Below are positions 1-9,198 of a stretch of DNA of 26,482 nt, piece by piece (positions within the stretch are counted from its first letter, which is position 1; every line of letters starts with the position of its first letter). Source of the DNA: a virus. The position numbers and the translations under genes are program-made. The notes beneath the pieces were generated by a model that worked only from the letters and a program-made list of their open reading frames with translations, ran no database searches and had not been told where the DNA came from. The stretch lies in the IMG/VR virus record IMGVR_UViG_3300030106_000608, positions 1-26,482 of that record. One strand, given 5' to 3'.

Positions 1-521
1 GCTTCAAACTCTTTTACTTGTTCATCAAGTTTATCCCTCATTCCCTGAGTTTGAGAGTTGTTAGGTACTTCAATATCGTCAGCTACAATAACATCGGCAC
101 GACTACCTGTTAACTGAGATGTTATACCTAGACTCTTTACAGATGGAGCATGAGCTGGAGGAGCTAGACCTACATCGAATGATACCTTACTAAACCTCTG
201 TCCATCCTTTGGTAGTAAGGAGTTAAGCATAGGAATCTCTCTGATGATCCGTAATGTAAACGTACTAAAGTCATCAGAACGAGTCTTAGACGCTGATACA
301 ACTAGGAAGTTTTTGGATGGATCAAGTAGTAGTTGATGAACAACAAAGGCTGAACATATCCAACTTTTACCGACTCCTCTAAAAGCTTCTACTACAGACC
401 TCTTAGGCCCATGTTGCATATAGTCAGCTATATCGTATTGTATGGGAGTAGGATCAGGTAGGTTAAGATGTTTCCATACAACAAACAGAAAGTTCCTAAA
501 GTCTTTTAACTGGTCATCCAT
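1..521 (-). CDS. terL: Terminase large subunit, N-terminal part (T7 gp19-like; cut by window edge)
   Basis: This is the ATPase motor that packages concatemeric DNA into the prohead through the portal. Only the first 173 residues lie in the window, and the nuclease domain is outside it. I see a Walker A motif, FRGVGKS (residues 47-53), and a Walker B segment VIVADDIE (144-151) with Asp148/Asp149 and the catalytic Glu151. The region between them, with LVVSASKTRSDDFS around residues 73-86, fits the T7/T3 terminase ATPase fold. I chose the ATG at 521, giving MDDQLK; the terminase small-subunit gene then overlaps it by 8 bases. A second in-register ATG does not occur nearby, and no clear Shine-Dalgarno sequence precedes the start, so translation is probably coupled to the gene before it. 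It is the last gene of the late operon visible here, as in T7. Confidence 0.95.
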   Translation of the reverse strand, partial: MDDQLKDFRNFLFVVWKHLNLPDPTPIQYDIADYMQHGPKRSVVEAFRGVGKSWICSAFVVHQLLLDPSKNFLVVSASKTRSDDFSTFTLRIIREIPMLNSLLPKDGQRFSKVSFDVGLAPPAHAPSVKSLGITSQLTGSRADVIVADDIEVPNNSQTQGMRDKLDEQVKEFE

Positions 522-753
522 TCTGTTGTCTAACCGCTTCTGGGTCAGAGTCTTCAAAAGGTAACAGATCAGCAAGTCTTCCTAGTGGAGTATGCTGTTC
601 AGTAATACTAATAATATCGTTATCTTTAAGGAGTTGCCTAGCACCATTTAAGATAGCAGCATTAAATTCCCCTGTCTCATGCATCTCTGATATAGCTGTA
701 GAGTAAGTTTCTGCTACTTGTACCTGTAGCTTTTCTAAGCGTTCTCGTTTCAT
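514..753 (-). CDS. terS: Terminase small subunit (T7 gp18-like)
   Basis: A 79-residue protein placed directly before the large terminase, the position of T7 gene 18 (89 residues). Small terminases bind the packaging site or the concatemer and regulate the large subunit. The sequence is predicted mainly helical: residues 1-28 form an amphipathic helix, followed by a stretch with LNGARQLLKDNDI near residues 35-47 that is typical of podoviral small terminases, and an acidic C-terminus (LLPFEDSDPEA). The assignment rests on position, length and this central motif rather than on a catalytic residue. Its start overlaps the stop of the preceding membrane protein (ATGA, 4 bases) and its own stop overlaps the terminase large-subunit start, so all three are probably translationally coupled. 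A GAGGAA stretch lies about 12 bases before the ATG, farther away than usual. Confidence 0.85.
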   Translation of the reverse strand: MKRERLEKLQVQVAETYSTAISEMHETGEFNAAILNGARQLLKDNDIISITEQHTPLGRLADLLPFEDSDPEAVRQQNG

Positions 754-1022
754 TGATTGTTATTGTTCCTCATCATTAGTTCTAGAAGTCTATCAAGTTT
801 ATCGTTCATTGACTCTAGTTTCTGCTCAAGACCATGTATACGTTTTTCAACAGATAGATCACGTTCATGTTGAGCAGCTAGTTCTACTTCTATCTTTGTT
901 AAACGTCTTTCGTCGCTATCAAGTCTATCACTAAACTTCTTACCGATCCAACCGAATACACCAAGAACAACAGCTAATATACTGTCAAGGAAGTGGGAGA
1001 TTTGTTCAGCCATTGGTTCCAT
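750..1022 (-). CDS. Small membrane protein with coiled coil (holin or inner-membrane spanin candidate)
   Basis: A 90-residue protein with a hydrophobic segment at about residues 9-27 (FLDSILAVVLGVFGWIG) followed by a long charged heptad-like region (about 32-85, ending LEQKLESMNDKLDRLLELM) that should form a coiled coil. It occupies the place of T7 gene 17.5 (holin), between tail fibre and small terminase. However, one N-terminal membrane segment followed by a coiled coil is also the layout of inner-membrane spanins (Rz; T7 gp18.5). The sequence alone does not decide between them, and small phage proteins of this shape are often left unassigned. I kept the first ATG at 1022; an ATG three codons later (1013) is equally plausible. 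The stop overlaps the small terminase start by four bases. Confidence 0.7.
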   Translation of the reverse strand: MEPMAEQISHFLDSILAVVLGVFGWIGKKFSDRLDSDERRLTKIEVELAAQHERDLSVEKRIHGLEQKLESMNDKLDRLLELMMRNNNNQ

Positions 1023-1028
1023 GATTTA

Positions 1029-2081
1029 TTAACTTAATGTTGCGACAGTTCCTGTTGTAGTAGTAGCACCGTCAGGAGCAACGTATTGCACTTTTAAGGC
1101 ACTACCGTCTATATAAAAATTTATCATTTGTCCTCCCATTTGAGCTGTGCCAGTACCAACTCCCATCGCTGAAGTGTTAACAGTCATAGCTAGATCGTGA
1201 CTTGCTGTTGCTCTAAGTATTTTATGGGTGTTTCCTGCTCCAGTACTTCCATTAGTCATCGACCAATCCACGTTAAAAGAATCTTCCTTGTGATATATGT
1301 GGCTTATATTGCCAGTTCCGTTTGTATCAAAAAGTTGTAGTAATGGTTCCCCGCTGGCTTGAATTGATAAAGTAGCATTATCTACAGAGGTTGCGTCATC
1401 GTTAGTTCCACTACTTTGTACCAAAAGACTAGTACCTGTGGAGTCTGCGCCTTGTGTAATAATAACTTCGGCAGGATGCGTTCCGCTTGGGCCATATGTA
1501 CTATCAAATGGTGTACCACCTGTAGAATTATCCGTAGCACCAGTACCAGTAAGTGTATTAGCTCCTATAAGTGCCTGACCATCAACTGTTAGTTCGTAAC
1601 CTGTTGCTGGAGTGTTTGCTATACTTACGGCATCTAAGCTTACGTTACCCCCTAAATTGTTTAATGCAGCATCAGCTATGGCTTGATCGACGTAGCCTTT
1701 ATTAGCGGCATCGGAATCAATAAGGGGAGTACCCACCGAAAGGTTACCTTCTTTAGATTCTTGATTAATATAGTAGTTATGTTGGTAAGCTTCATCCTGT
1801 TGTTTTTCGGTAAGGACTGATCCATCAACAAAGTCTACTAGAAAGCCTTGATCGTTGTTTTTACCTAGACTTTTACGAAGTATCTTAACGGTTGTACCAT
1901 CACTAACAGCAGTAGTTAAAACTACTTTTGGTGTAGATGTAGTATCTATAGTAAAATAATTATCGTTAATATCATACTGAGTAGAACCCACTTGAACGAT
2001 AACGTGTGTATCTCGTAGATAACCAAATGTAATATTAAAGTTATTGGTTCCTGATGTATAGGTTACTGAGCTGCTTGCCAT
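1029..2081 (-). CDS. Tail fibre protein with T7 gp17-type N-terminal attachment domain
   Basis: A 350-residue protein. The first about 110 residues match the T7 gp17 N-terminal domain that anchors fibres to the tail: NNFNITFGYLRDTHVIVQV near 13-31, a central beta-rich stretch, and LVDFVDGSVLTEKQQDEAY near 81-99, equivalent to the DFTDGS segment of T7. After it comes GTPLIDSDAANKGYVDQAI, a short helical linker seen in many tail fibres, and then about 200 residues of Ser/Thr/Gly-rich beta-type sequence for which I recognise no receptor-binding or chaperone domain. At 350 residues it is much shorter than T7 gp17 (553), so it may be an adaptor carrying another protein. No Shine-Dalgarno sequence precedes the ATG. 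It starts six bases after the end of internal virion protein D and ends seven bases before the membrane protein gene. Confidence 0.9.
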   Translation of the reverse strand: MASSSVTYTSGTNNFNITFGYLRDTHVIVQVGSTQYDINDNYFTIDTTSTPKVVLTTAVSDGTTVKILRKSLGKNNDQGFLVDFVDGSVLTEKQQDEAYQHNYYINQESKEGNLSVGTPLIDSDAANKGYVDQAIADAALNNLGGNVSLDAVSIANTPATGYELTVDGQALIGANTLTGTGATDNSTGGTPFDSTYGPSGTHPAEVIITQGADSTGTSLLVQSSGTNDDATSVDNATLSIQASGEPLLQLFDTNGTGNISHIYHKEDSFNVDWSMTNGSTGAGNTHKILRATASHDLAMTVNTSAMGVGTGTAQMGGQMINFYIDGSALKVQYVAPDGATTTTGTVATLS

Positions 2082-2087
2082 GATGTT

Positions 2088-5000
2088 TTAGAAGGAGGTT
2101 CTGGGATTAATATCTAATAGTTTTAAAAGTGGTTTTTCTGGTTGTAGGTTAGCTACTGATTGTCCGTCATCTACGTGTTTAAACCTACGTCCTTTAGTAT
2201 TTACAAAGTCTCTAAACGATTCTTTTTCGTAATCATTTATAAGTGTGTTTAAGCGATTCGCAATCGAATCCTGTCCTTCTGGAGCGTTTATAGGAAGTCT
2301 AGCTTGATCTTTTAACTTTCTATATTCATCTCTAACAGCTTGTCGAATACGTTTATTTCGGATACTAAACTTACCCATGTGTTCTAACCAAGCGTCATGC
2401 AAGCTACGTCCTTTGTCATCTAGGTAATCTCTAGTGTTAACACGCTGTCCTTGTAAGCTTTGTACGTGTCTGGACTTCTGACCAAAGTTAGCTTGCATAC
2501 GGGACATATCCCTTAGTAAAGGATCGTTAACCTTTTTACCATAGAAGTATACAGGAGATAACAATCCAAAACCTTCACGACTACGTTGACGTTCTACCTT
2601 TTCTCCAAAGATATTACGTTTGTATCCTTCATTGGTTCCTCCTATCACACGATCTTCTAGCTTACCTAAAGTGCTTCTAGCTTCTTTCTGGTAAGGATCG
2701 GTAATTTCACGTATGTCCTTTATAATTCTAGGAGTTAACGAGGCTATATAAGAGTTTGTCATGTTTTGAGCAAGACCTTGTCTACGTTCTGGTTCGTTAA
2801 ACTGAGCAATGGATAATAAATCGGAAACACTACGTAGGAAGTATTTGTTACGTGCTATTTCAGCAAGCCCAGCTATTAAAGTCATAGTTAAATTATGACC
2901 ATCTTCATCTGTGTAACCTTTTCTTTTAAACTCATTTTTCCTATCATAATGAGCAACCATATCAGCAGCTATAGATAAAAATGCGGATATAGGTTCAATT
3001 CTTTCGTATGATATTTGAAGATTCGTAAACGGAAGTTTAAGCATAAAAGGTTTCCATCCTGCTTGTTTAGCCATTTCCTTTTCTTCGCTGGTCATATGAT
3101 TACCACTACCAGTAATGTTACCAGAGTATGCCATACCTACAAAGGTTGTTGCTAATGTAATACCTGTATAAATGTCTGCCATAGCATCAGCTTTAGCCTG
3201 TATTGTAGCAGTCGTTAAGGTTTCTTTGGCTTTTTCTAGTTCTTGTATTTCAAGATTAATATCAACAGCATTTCTTTCTGATGCTTTAAGATCGTTGATC
3301 TTTGTGTTTATAATATCTTTTTCTTTTTTAAACGTAACACCAGCATTCCATCTACGATATACTCCCATTCCTATAGATTTATCAATGATCCATTGACCGA
3401 TAGCGGTAGGGGTTTTTACAAATGGAATAATAAACTGCCTAATCACTAGTCTAACTGGATCATCGTTTTTATAATCCCTCGACCAATCTGCTAATTTCTT
3501 CATCATCTGACTAAAGGCTTTATCGGAGTAGTCAGCTTGATAGGTCGTAGCTAAACCTGCTTGCTCTACGTTCTTAAACTCTTCCAGCATATTCCATTGG
3601 AGTAATCCTTGAGAGTCTTTAGATGTAGCCTTTTTAATGTATTCCTCCATGTATTTATTTAGGTCTGCTTCTGTAGTTTTACCTGCTATTAAAGCTTTCT
3701 GCATAGCTTCTGCACGTAATGCTCTCATAGTACCAGCAGTCCTAAATATATCATCGAATGCTCCCATGTTTCTAAAGGAGATAGATGTAAAGAAATCAAA
3801 TACCTTTGCTAAACCTTGAGCGTTATCCGACTCTTGTAGAGTTCTTAAAAACTTCTGTAGTTCAGTCTTAGTAGTTTCGTTATCAGTTCCGTATACCTCT
3901 ATTAGTTCTTTAAACTTTTTCTTCTGGGCTGGATTCATTCCAGCTAATTTTTGTGGAGTTAGGGTATCACTTACATCCATAAACTCCTGATAGAATCTAT
4001 CATTTATACGAGGATTAAAAGCAGACCTACCTTTCTTCCATGCTGCTCCAAACATTCTTAGCGATTCCCAGATGTCCCTACCAAAGAATGCAGATCGTAT
4101 TTCCGTCCAAGCATATTTAAGAGCCTCTACATTTTCGTACCGTCCTTCCTTTTTGCCTATCTTTATTTTATTATAGGCTCTTACTGCGTTTATAATTGGA
4201 TCAGCTATTAAATGAAACGTACCCGAAACAGGGCCAATTAACCAAGTTTTAGGATGAAACAGCATCATGCTCATTCTAAACTTTTCAAATCCCCTATTAA
4301 AGTTCTCCCATCTACTAGGGGGTTCTATTTCCATTCTAGCTACTAAACCTTCTAGGTCGTTCATTAACAGTACAGAAACGTCCTCTAGTGTAGGGTTACT
4401 CATCTTTTTGAGTTGGGATTTTCGTTTGGCTATTAACTGATCGACTTCATCTTTTTCCTGTTTAGTAGCTTTAGCGTCGATGTCCTCAAAGAACTTTTGG
4501 ATTTGATCTTCGTCTCCCGTATCTAGGAGTTTTTCTAATTCCTTTAACTGTTTTTCTTTAGCAGCAGCTTTAAACAGTTCTTCTTGTTCAAGATCAAATT
4601 GATTTCTAAGTTTAAGTTCTTCCGCTGAGTTTAGGATTTTACTGGCAAGATCACCATCTATACCTAGTTCTTCAAAATCTAACTCATCTCCGTACTTTAA
4701 AAGGTCTTCAGCAAGTTTATCTATATCACCTTCTATTAACTCATCTACGTTTTTAACAGATGTTAGCTCTTCAGCTCCTAGTTCTTTTAATAAAGCGTTT
4801 ACTTTATCTTTATTTCCTACTAGATCGTTAACTTCAGATAACTGTTTTTCTAGTTTTTGTAATTTGGTTTTAGCTTCGGGCTTAGCTCCTTCTATTTTTT
4901 TGTTTAGTTTATCCCGAATACTTTTACTAAACACATTTAGTAGAGCTTTTTCTGATGGTTTTTTCTTTTTCTTCTTATTCTTTTTAAGAAAGTCCTTTAT

Positions 5001-6542
5001 GCTCTTGGTATACTTACTCCATAACGTATCGGTATTTGTTTTGCCAAGGTTCATTACCATAGCTGTAAGTACATCCGACCTGCTTTTCTTTCCTCGCTTT
5101 TCTAACTTTTTTAAAGCTTTTACTAGGTTAAACTCTTTAGGTCGTTTATGTCTTACAAAGCTAAAGAGGTCTTCGGGATCAGTTTTACTAATACTTTCTA
5201 CAGTCTGTAATAATACATCTACCCTATCAAATACCTCTTTAACTTCGTCTCTGTATTCTACTGTTTTATTAAAGTCGAATGCCTTGAATTTCTTTAAAGC
5301 TTCCTCTTTAGTAAGTTCTGTAGCTTGTCCAAATGCACCTACATTACGTGCTGCTAAAGTCTTTGCTGCTACTGTTCCAGCCTTTGCGTCTATTTGTACA
5401 GCAAGTCTATAGGCTTTAAGTAGACCTTTAATCTTTTCTACTTCTGTTCGTATCTCGTTAAAGTTGTTAACGTCAGGTTTAGTAAACAGTTTAGCGATCT
5501 TTGCGTAGATTCTATCTATTTCTGGAAATAGTTTAACTTCTGTCTCTAATAAGAAAATCTTACTTGCTTGCATTTGTGAAGGTAAGTCCTTCATCGTTGC
5601 TAGTTTCTTTAGTAGATTATCTTCGATTTCATCAACGTCTGCTTCCTTTATATTTTCTGGATCAACATCTCCAAAGAAACTATCTTCTTTAGCAGGTTTA
5701 AAATCGCTCATTCCAGCCTGACTTAGGTCTTCAGCTTTAATGCCAGTAACTTCATCGAAATCCTTACTGATCTCTGTTATGTTAGCTAAGATTGTACTAG
5801 CTGCTCCGTCTCCTTTTTCCTCAATTATCTCATCTATTGTTTTACCTTCCTCAAGAGCTTCTTTAATTTCGTCAGTTTCTTTTAACGCTTTCTTTACTAC
5901 CTTTGCCTGTTTACCAGAAAACGTAACCATTTCTTTGTAGGCTTTACCTATGCTACCAAAACCAAGGTTTAATCCAGCACCCCATAGCATACCTGTTAAA
6001 ACCTCTTCTGATCGTTTATTAAGGCTTTCTAGTATAGTAGCCTCATCTTCAACATCTGCTGCTATAAAGTCTGCTACACCACCTCTTAACGCTCCATCCG
6101 TCATGAGCCTTGTAGCCCATCCAGCAGATTTACCTACGTTATTACGTTCAATTCTATTAACATTACGACTAAGAGATTTAAAAAACTTATCACCTCGTTT
6201 AGTAGCTTGAATACCTTTTCCTACTGTCTGTACTCCTTTTGCAACCGCTCCCCCAGCAGTAAAGAAACCCAATATGATAGAACCTACTTCAGCTCCTACT
6301 TCCTCAAACCCTGCTTCAGCTTCTCCGTAAATATTACGTTCTGTATTTATTCTTGTACGTCCTCCGCTAAATTCAGAAATCGTATTAACAGTATCATCGA
6401 ACAATCTTACAGGTATTCTACCTATGGTAGTTGCTGATTTCTGATACCAAGGAACTTTATACCTACTTGCCTGTAAAGCTTCTGTTATACGAGCAGTATC
6501 AAACGATACAGTATCAGTTCTTTGTAGTGTTTCGATACTCAT
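2088..6542 (-). CDS. Internal virion protein D (T7 gp16-like), lacking the transglycosylase domain
   Basis: A 1484-residue protein, the largest in the window and the positional equivalent of T7 gp16 (1318 residues), which leaves the virion to build the DNA ejection channel across the envelope. It is mostly helical and charged. The N-terminus has hydrophobic Gly/Ala-rich stretches (IILGFFTAGGAVAKGV near residues 89-104; LTGMLWGAGLNLGFGSIG near 182-199). The second half has the segments usual for podoviral gp16 relatives, such as HPKTWLIGPVSGTFHLIADP, AFDDIFRTAGTMRALRAEAM and VIRQFIIPFVKTPTAIGQW. I see no lytic transglycosylase signature (Glu-Ser-x-Phe followed by Gly-Leu-Met-Gln) at the N-terminus, unlike T7. 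A Lys-rich run lies around 4950-4985. Its ATG overlaps the preceding stop as TAATG. Confidence 0.88.
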   Translation of the reverse strand: MSIETLQRTDTVSFDTARITEALQASRYKVPWYQKSATTIGRIPVRLFDDTVNTISEFSGGRTRINTERNIYGEAEAGFEEVGAEVGSIILGFFTAGGAVAKGVQTVGKGIQATKRGDKFFKSLSRNVNRIERNNVGKSAGWATRLMTDGALRGGVADFIAADVEDEATILESLNKRSEEVLTGMLWGAGLNLGFGSIGKAYKEMVTFSGKQAKVVKKALKETDEIKEALEEGKTIDEIIEEKGDGAASTILANITEISKDFDEVTGIKAEDLSQAGMSDFKPAKEDSFFGDVDPENIKEADVDEIEDNLLKKLATMKDLPSQMQASKIFLLETEVKLFPEIDRIYAKIAKLFTKPDVNNFNEIRTEVEKIKGLLKAYRLAVQIDAKAGTVAAKTLAARNVGAFGQATELTKEEALKKFKAFDFNKTVEYRDEVKEVFDRVDVLLQTVESISKTDPEDLFSFVRHKRPKEFNLVKALKKLEKRGKKSRSDVLTAMVMNLGKTNTDTLWSKYTKSIKDFLKKNKKKKKKPSEKALLNVFSKSIRDKLNKKIEGAKPEAKTKLQKLEKQLSEVNDLVGNKDKVNALLKELGAEELTSVKNVDELIEGDIDKLAEDLLKYGDELDFEELGIDGDLASKILNSAEELKLRNQFDLEQEELFKAAAKEKQLKELEKLLDTGDEDQIQKFFEDIDAKATKQEKDEVDQLIAKRKSQLKKMSNPTLEDVSVLLMNDLEGLVARMEIEPPSRWENFNRGFEKFRMSMMLFHPKTWLIGPVSGTFHLIADPIINAVRAYNKIKIGKKEGRYENVEALKYAWTEIRSAFFGRDIWESLRMFGAAWKKGRSAFNPRINDRFYQEFMDVSDTLTPQKLAGMNPAQKKKFKELIEVYGTDNETTKTELQKFLRTLQESDNAQGLAKVFDFFTSISFRNMGAFDDIFRTAGTMRALRAEAMQKALIAGKTTEADLNKYMEEYIKKATSKDSQGLLQWNMLEEFKNVEQAGLATTYQADYSDKAFSQMMKKLADWSRDYKNDDPVRLVIRQFIIPFVKTPTAIGQWIIDKSIGMGVYRRWNAGVTFKKEKDIINTKINDLKASERNAVDINLEIQELEKAKETLTTATIQAKADAMADIYTGITLATTFVGMAYSGNITGSGNHMTSEEKEMAKQAGWKPFMLKLPFTNLQISYERIEPISAFLSIAADMVAHYDRKNEFKRKGYTDEDGHNLTMTLIAGLAEIARNKYFLRSVSDLLSIAQFNEPERRQGLAQNMTNSYIASLTPRIIKDIREITDPYQKEARSTLGKLEDRVIGGTNEGYKRNIFGEKVERQRSREGFGLLSPVYFYGKKVNDPLLRDMSRMQANFGQKSRHVQSLQGQRVNTRDYLDDKGRSLHDAWLEHMGKFSIRNKRIRQAVRDEYRKLKDQARLPINAPEGQDSIANRLNTLINDYEKESFRDFVNTKGRRFKHVDDGQSVANLQPEKPLLKLLDINPRTSF

Positions 6543-9193
6543 TATTTATTAAATATTTTATAATACTCAATGTTTTGATTATACACATTATCGAGGTAAT
6601 AAGCTTGTCTTCGTTTGAGTTCTAACGCATCTCGTCTTTCTTGAAGTCTTGAACTTACTGGTGCGGTTTCTCTAAAGGCTTCAAACTCTGACGATGCTGA
6701 ATCTATCTTGCTAGGTTCTATACCTATTTTTGTGCCTCTTCCAAACCTTTGTATTTCGCTTGCTTGTTGATCTATATCAGCTTGAAGTTGTTTTCGTTGA
6801 GGATCAACTGTATTTCTATCTCTTACCTGATATGCATCGTATAAATCTCTTTGAGCAAAAAGCATTTCCCTAAACCTAGTTGGAGTACGGATACCAAAAA
6901 TGTTTGCCCAAAAGTAAGCGTGAGGTGTTTCGTCTTTTTTGGGAGCCGATCCTTCAAGCTTTTCAAATTCTGCTTCAGCCAACCGTAAAACACTACCCTC
7001 ATTGTCGTAGTTCCATATTGAATTTTCCCCTTTCCAAGCCGTAGTAGAAAATAAAAAGGTAGTTCTCCAATCCAAATCACCAGCTTTAGTTTGTTTAGGA
7101 ATGTCTGCTGGAGATTCGTATCCTATTTCTCTTCTTATATCTTTTATTTGCTCTTCAGTAAGATTGACGTTTTTAAACTGTCCTCCAAATCTTACAGGAA
7201 CATTGTTAGTAATTCTTAATAAATAGTCTCTATCGGTATTGGATATATTTTCTTTTTTGTTTTTATTATCTCCTACGTCAAAGAATTCTGCTGGAGGTAA
7301 ATCCTGTGTAATTCCTATAATATTATCATTTTTTCTTTTGATAAAGTTTGTAGTAATTGCGCCAACCTTTGTAAGATCTAATGATACTTCAGACTCAAGA
7401 ATTTTATATTGGTTTTCAAAGTTTTCTTTATTAGCCTCAATAGCTTTAAGTCGTATATCGTCTAACTCTTCAATGTTAGGATCACGTTCGTTTTCTTGGT
7501 AAAAAGTTTGAACTTTAGATTTAATTGATGCATCTACTGCTCTTTTAAAATCCAAATCAATTTCAAGCATTGCTGTGCTTTGGCTTCTAAAAGCGTTTTG
7601 TATGTCTGCTGCTGTTTGATCCGATCCTCTACTTCTTTCACTATTAACAATATTACTAATAGAAGTTTGTTTTACACTACTTTGAAAATCACTAACAAGA
7701 TTTATGGTATCGCTATCGTTTGCTATTGTTGTACCTATATATTTTCTTTGTTCTATAGCAAAACGATCTGTTGCCTGTTGAGCTTGATCAGGGTCTACTT
7801 GTACTCCAAACTGATTACCCAATGAGACAAGGTTTGGAGTTTGACCTTGCGATATAAGTTGTATTCCTTCTTGAATAATAGCCTCTACTTGTTCTGCGTT
7901 TGCGTTTACTCTTCTTTTCTGTAAAGCTAAATCATCTATTCTGGTATTCATTACCAATAAGGTTTCTTTTTCCTCTTCGGATAAAATGTCTGAACGATTT
8001 ACCCAATCTAAGTAGATGCTATCAGCGGTTCCTCTATTTAAATTTACAATATACTGTTCAAACTCTTCATCCGTTATCGCATCTTCGCCAAATATAGATT
8101 TAAGTTCTTCTATAATTTTTACAGCGTGTGAACCTGCATTATTTTTATCCGCTACATAATTACCTATAAAGACATGAAGTTTATTTGATATTTGTTTCTC
8201 TAGTTTTTTACTTTTGTATGCTGCTGTAGTTTCGGTAAGGTTTTTATACCTGTTTAACTGCGCCCTTAAAGAATGATAGGTTTTTCCTTCGTCTTCTAGA
8301 TTTAATATAGGTATACCAGATTTTGTTTTTGCTCTAGCTATTTCATCTAAAAGTCTTTTGGCTTTATTGTATTTTTGTTCAGTAGGTTCTCCGTCTGTTA
8401 AATTGTAATATGCAGAAGCAACACTACCCATAGCTACCTTTGTGCTTTCAGCTTCCGTAAGTCCTGTAGCAGGAACGGAAAACATATCACCTATCAGTTC
8501 ATCAGGAAGTTCTTCGGTATTTATAATAGCTTCAATTTCATTAATATTACTACTGGTTACGTTTTTGATGTGGTTATCTTTTAACGCTCTATCTCTTGCT
8601 CGTATTACCTGCTCCGAAAAGTTCCTGTTGTATCCTTGGATAGCTGTATTGAACGACTGAAGCATAATCGGATCATTATTAAACCTTTCTGCAAACTGCT
8701 CGTAAGCTTCTGTTGTTAGCTCTTGTGCATACTCCGCTCCGTTTCTGCCATTCTCTAGGTTTTCATTAACACGTTTAAGTTGTGACACTAAAAGACTGTT
8801 GTAGTCTCCTGCTGCTCGTTTAGCTATACCATCTTTAAATGCAAACTGAAATGAAGGTAGTTGACTTTCTTTAAGTGTACCCGCTTCTACAGCTTTCCTA
8901 CCAGCTTGCTCCATCTTACTAAAAGCATCTTTAGCATCTATTTCTGCTTTAGCAGCTAGTTCTCCTGATCGTAATCCTTGCTGTTTCTCTAGTCCCTTTA
9001 TAGCTGTAACAGTAGGAATAATATCAGTAGCTACACCAAGAGCATTACTAAGACTTACTAACTTGCTTGGTTGTACTTGTGCTGGCCCTACTACCGCACC
9101 CCTTCCAGCAGTTACTGTAGGAGATACAATAGGTACTGAAGAGAAAGGTATATCAACTTGTGTGCGATTTTCGTATGTCTTGCGAGTTGCCAT
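6542..9193 (-). CDS. Internal virion protein C (T7 gp15-like)
   Basis: An 883-residue protein between the gp14-like and gp16-like genes, the position of T7 gp15 (747 residues), which forms the periplasmic tube of the ejection apparatus together with gp16. It is soluble and mainly helical, rich in Glu, Lys, Asn and Gln, without membrane segments or a signal peptide. The N-terminal about 60 residues are Val/Pro/Ser-rich and low in helix, followed by long helices (for example RSGELAAKAEIDAKDAFSKM near residues 75-94), and it ends in basic helices (RLQERRDALELKRRQAYYL). The assignment is by synteny, size and overall composition, because this family diverges strongly. The coding sequence is visibly AT-rich compared with the capsid and polymerase genes. 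It starts five bases after the end of the gp14-like gene, with no clear Shine-Dalgarno sequence. Confidence 0.85.
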   Translation of the reverse strand: MATRKTYENRTQVDIPFSSVPIVSPTVTAGRGAVVGPAQVQPSKLVSLSNALGVATDIIPTVTAIKGLEKQQGLRSGELAAKAEIDAKDAFSKMEQAGRKAVEAGTLKESQLPSFQFAFKDGIAKRAAGDYNSLLVSQLKRVNENLENGRNGAEYAQELTTEAYEQFAERFNNDPIMLQSFNTAIQGYNRNFSEQVIRARDRALKDNHIKNVTSSNINEIEAIINTEELPDELIGDMFSVPATGLTEAESTKVAMGSVASAYYNLTDGEPTEQKYNKAKRLLDEIARAKTKSGIPILNLEDEGKTYHSLRAQLNRYKNLTETTAAYKSKKLEKQISNKLHVFIGNYVADKNNAGSHAVKIIEELKSIFGEDAITDEEFEQYIVNLNRGTADSIYLDWVNRSDILSEEEKETLLVMNTRIDDLALQKRRVNANAEQVEAIIQEGIQLISQGQTPNLVSLGNQFGVQVDPDQAQQATDRFAIEQRKYIGTTIANDSDTINLVSDFQSSVKQTSISNIVNSERSRGSDQTAADIQNAFRSQSTAMLEIDLDFKRAVDASIKSKVQTFYQENERDPNIEELDDIRLKAIEANKENFENQYKILESEVSLDLTKVGAITTNFIKRKNDNIIGITQDLPPAEFFDVGDNKNKKENISNTDRDYLLRITNNVPVRFGGQFKNVNLTEEQIKDIRREIGYESPADIPKQTKAGDLDWRTTFLFSTTAWKGENSIWNYDNEGSVLRLAEAEFEKLEGSAPKKDETPHAYFWANIFGIRTPTRFREMLFAQRDLYDAYQVRDRNTVDPQRKQLQADIDQQASEIQRFGRGTKIGIEPSKIDSASSEFEAFRETAPVSSRLQERRDALELKRRQAYYLDNVYNQNIEYYKIFNK

Positions 9194-9198
9194 AGTAA

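Noticed and set aside
4950-4985. A-rich (Lys-coding) run in the gp16-like gene as a programmed slippage site
   Set aside because: The zero frame continues for hundreds of residues with family motifs after it, and the run is broken by G; no alternative product is suggested.
4864-5412. 182-residue plus-strand ORF with a Phe-rich stretch
   Set aside because: It is antisense to the Lys-rich part of the gp16-like gene; the Phe run is the reverse of the Lys run, and no known domain or neighbour on that strand supports it.
6823-7080. 85-residue minus-strand ORF in another frame of the gp15-like gene
   Set aside because: Fully inside a well-supported longer gene, with no recognisable features or start signal.
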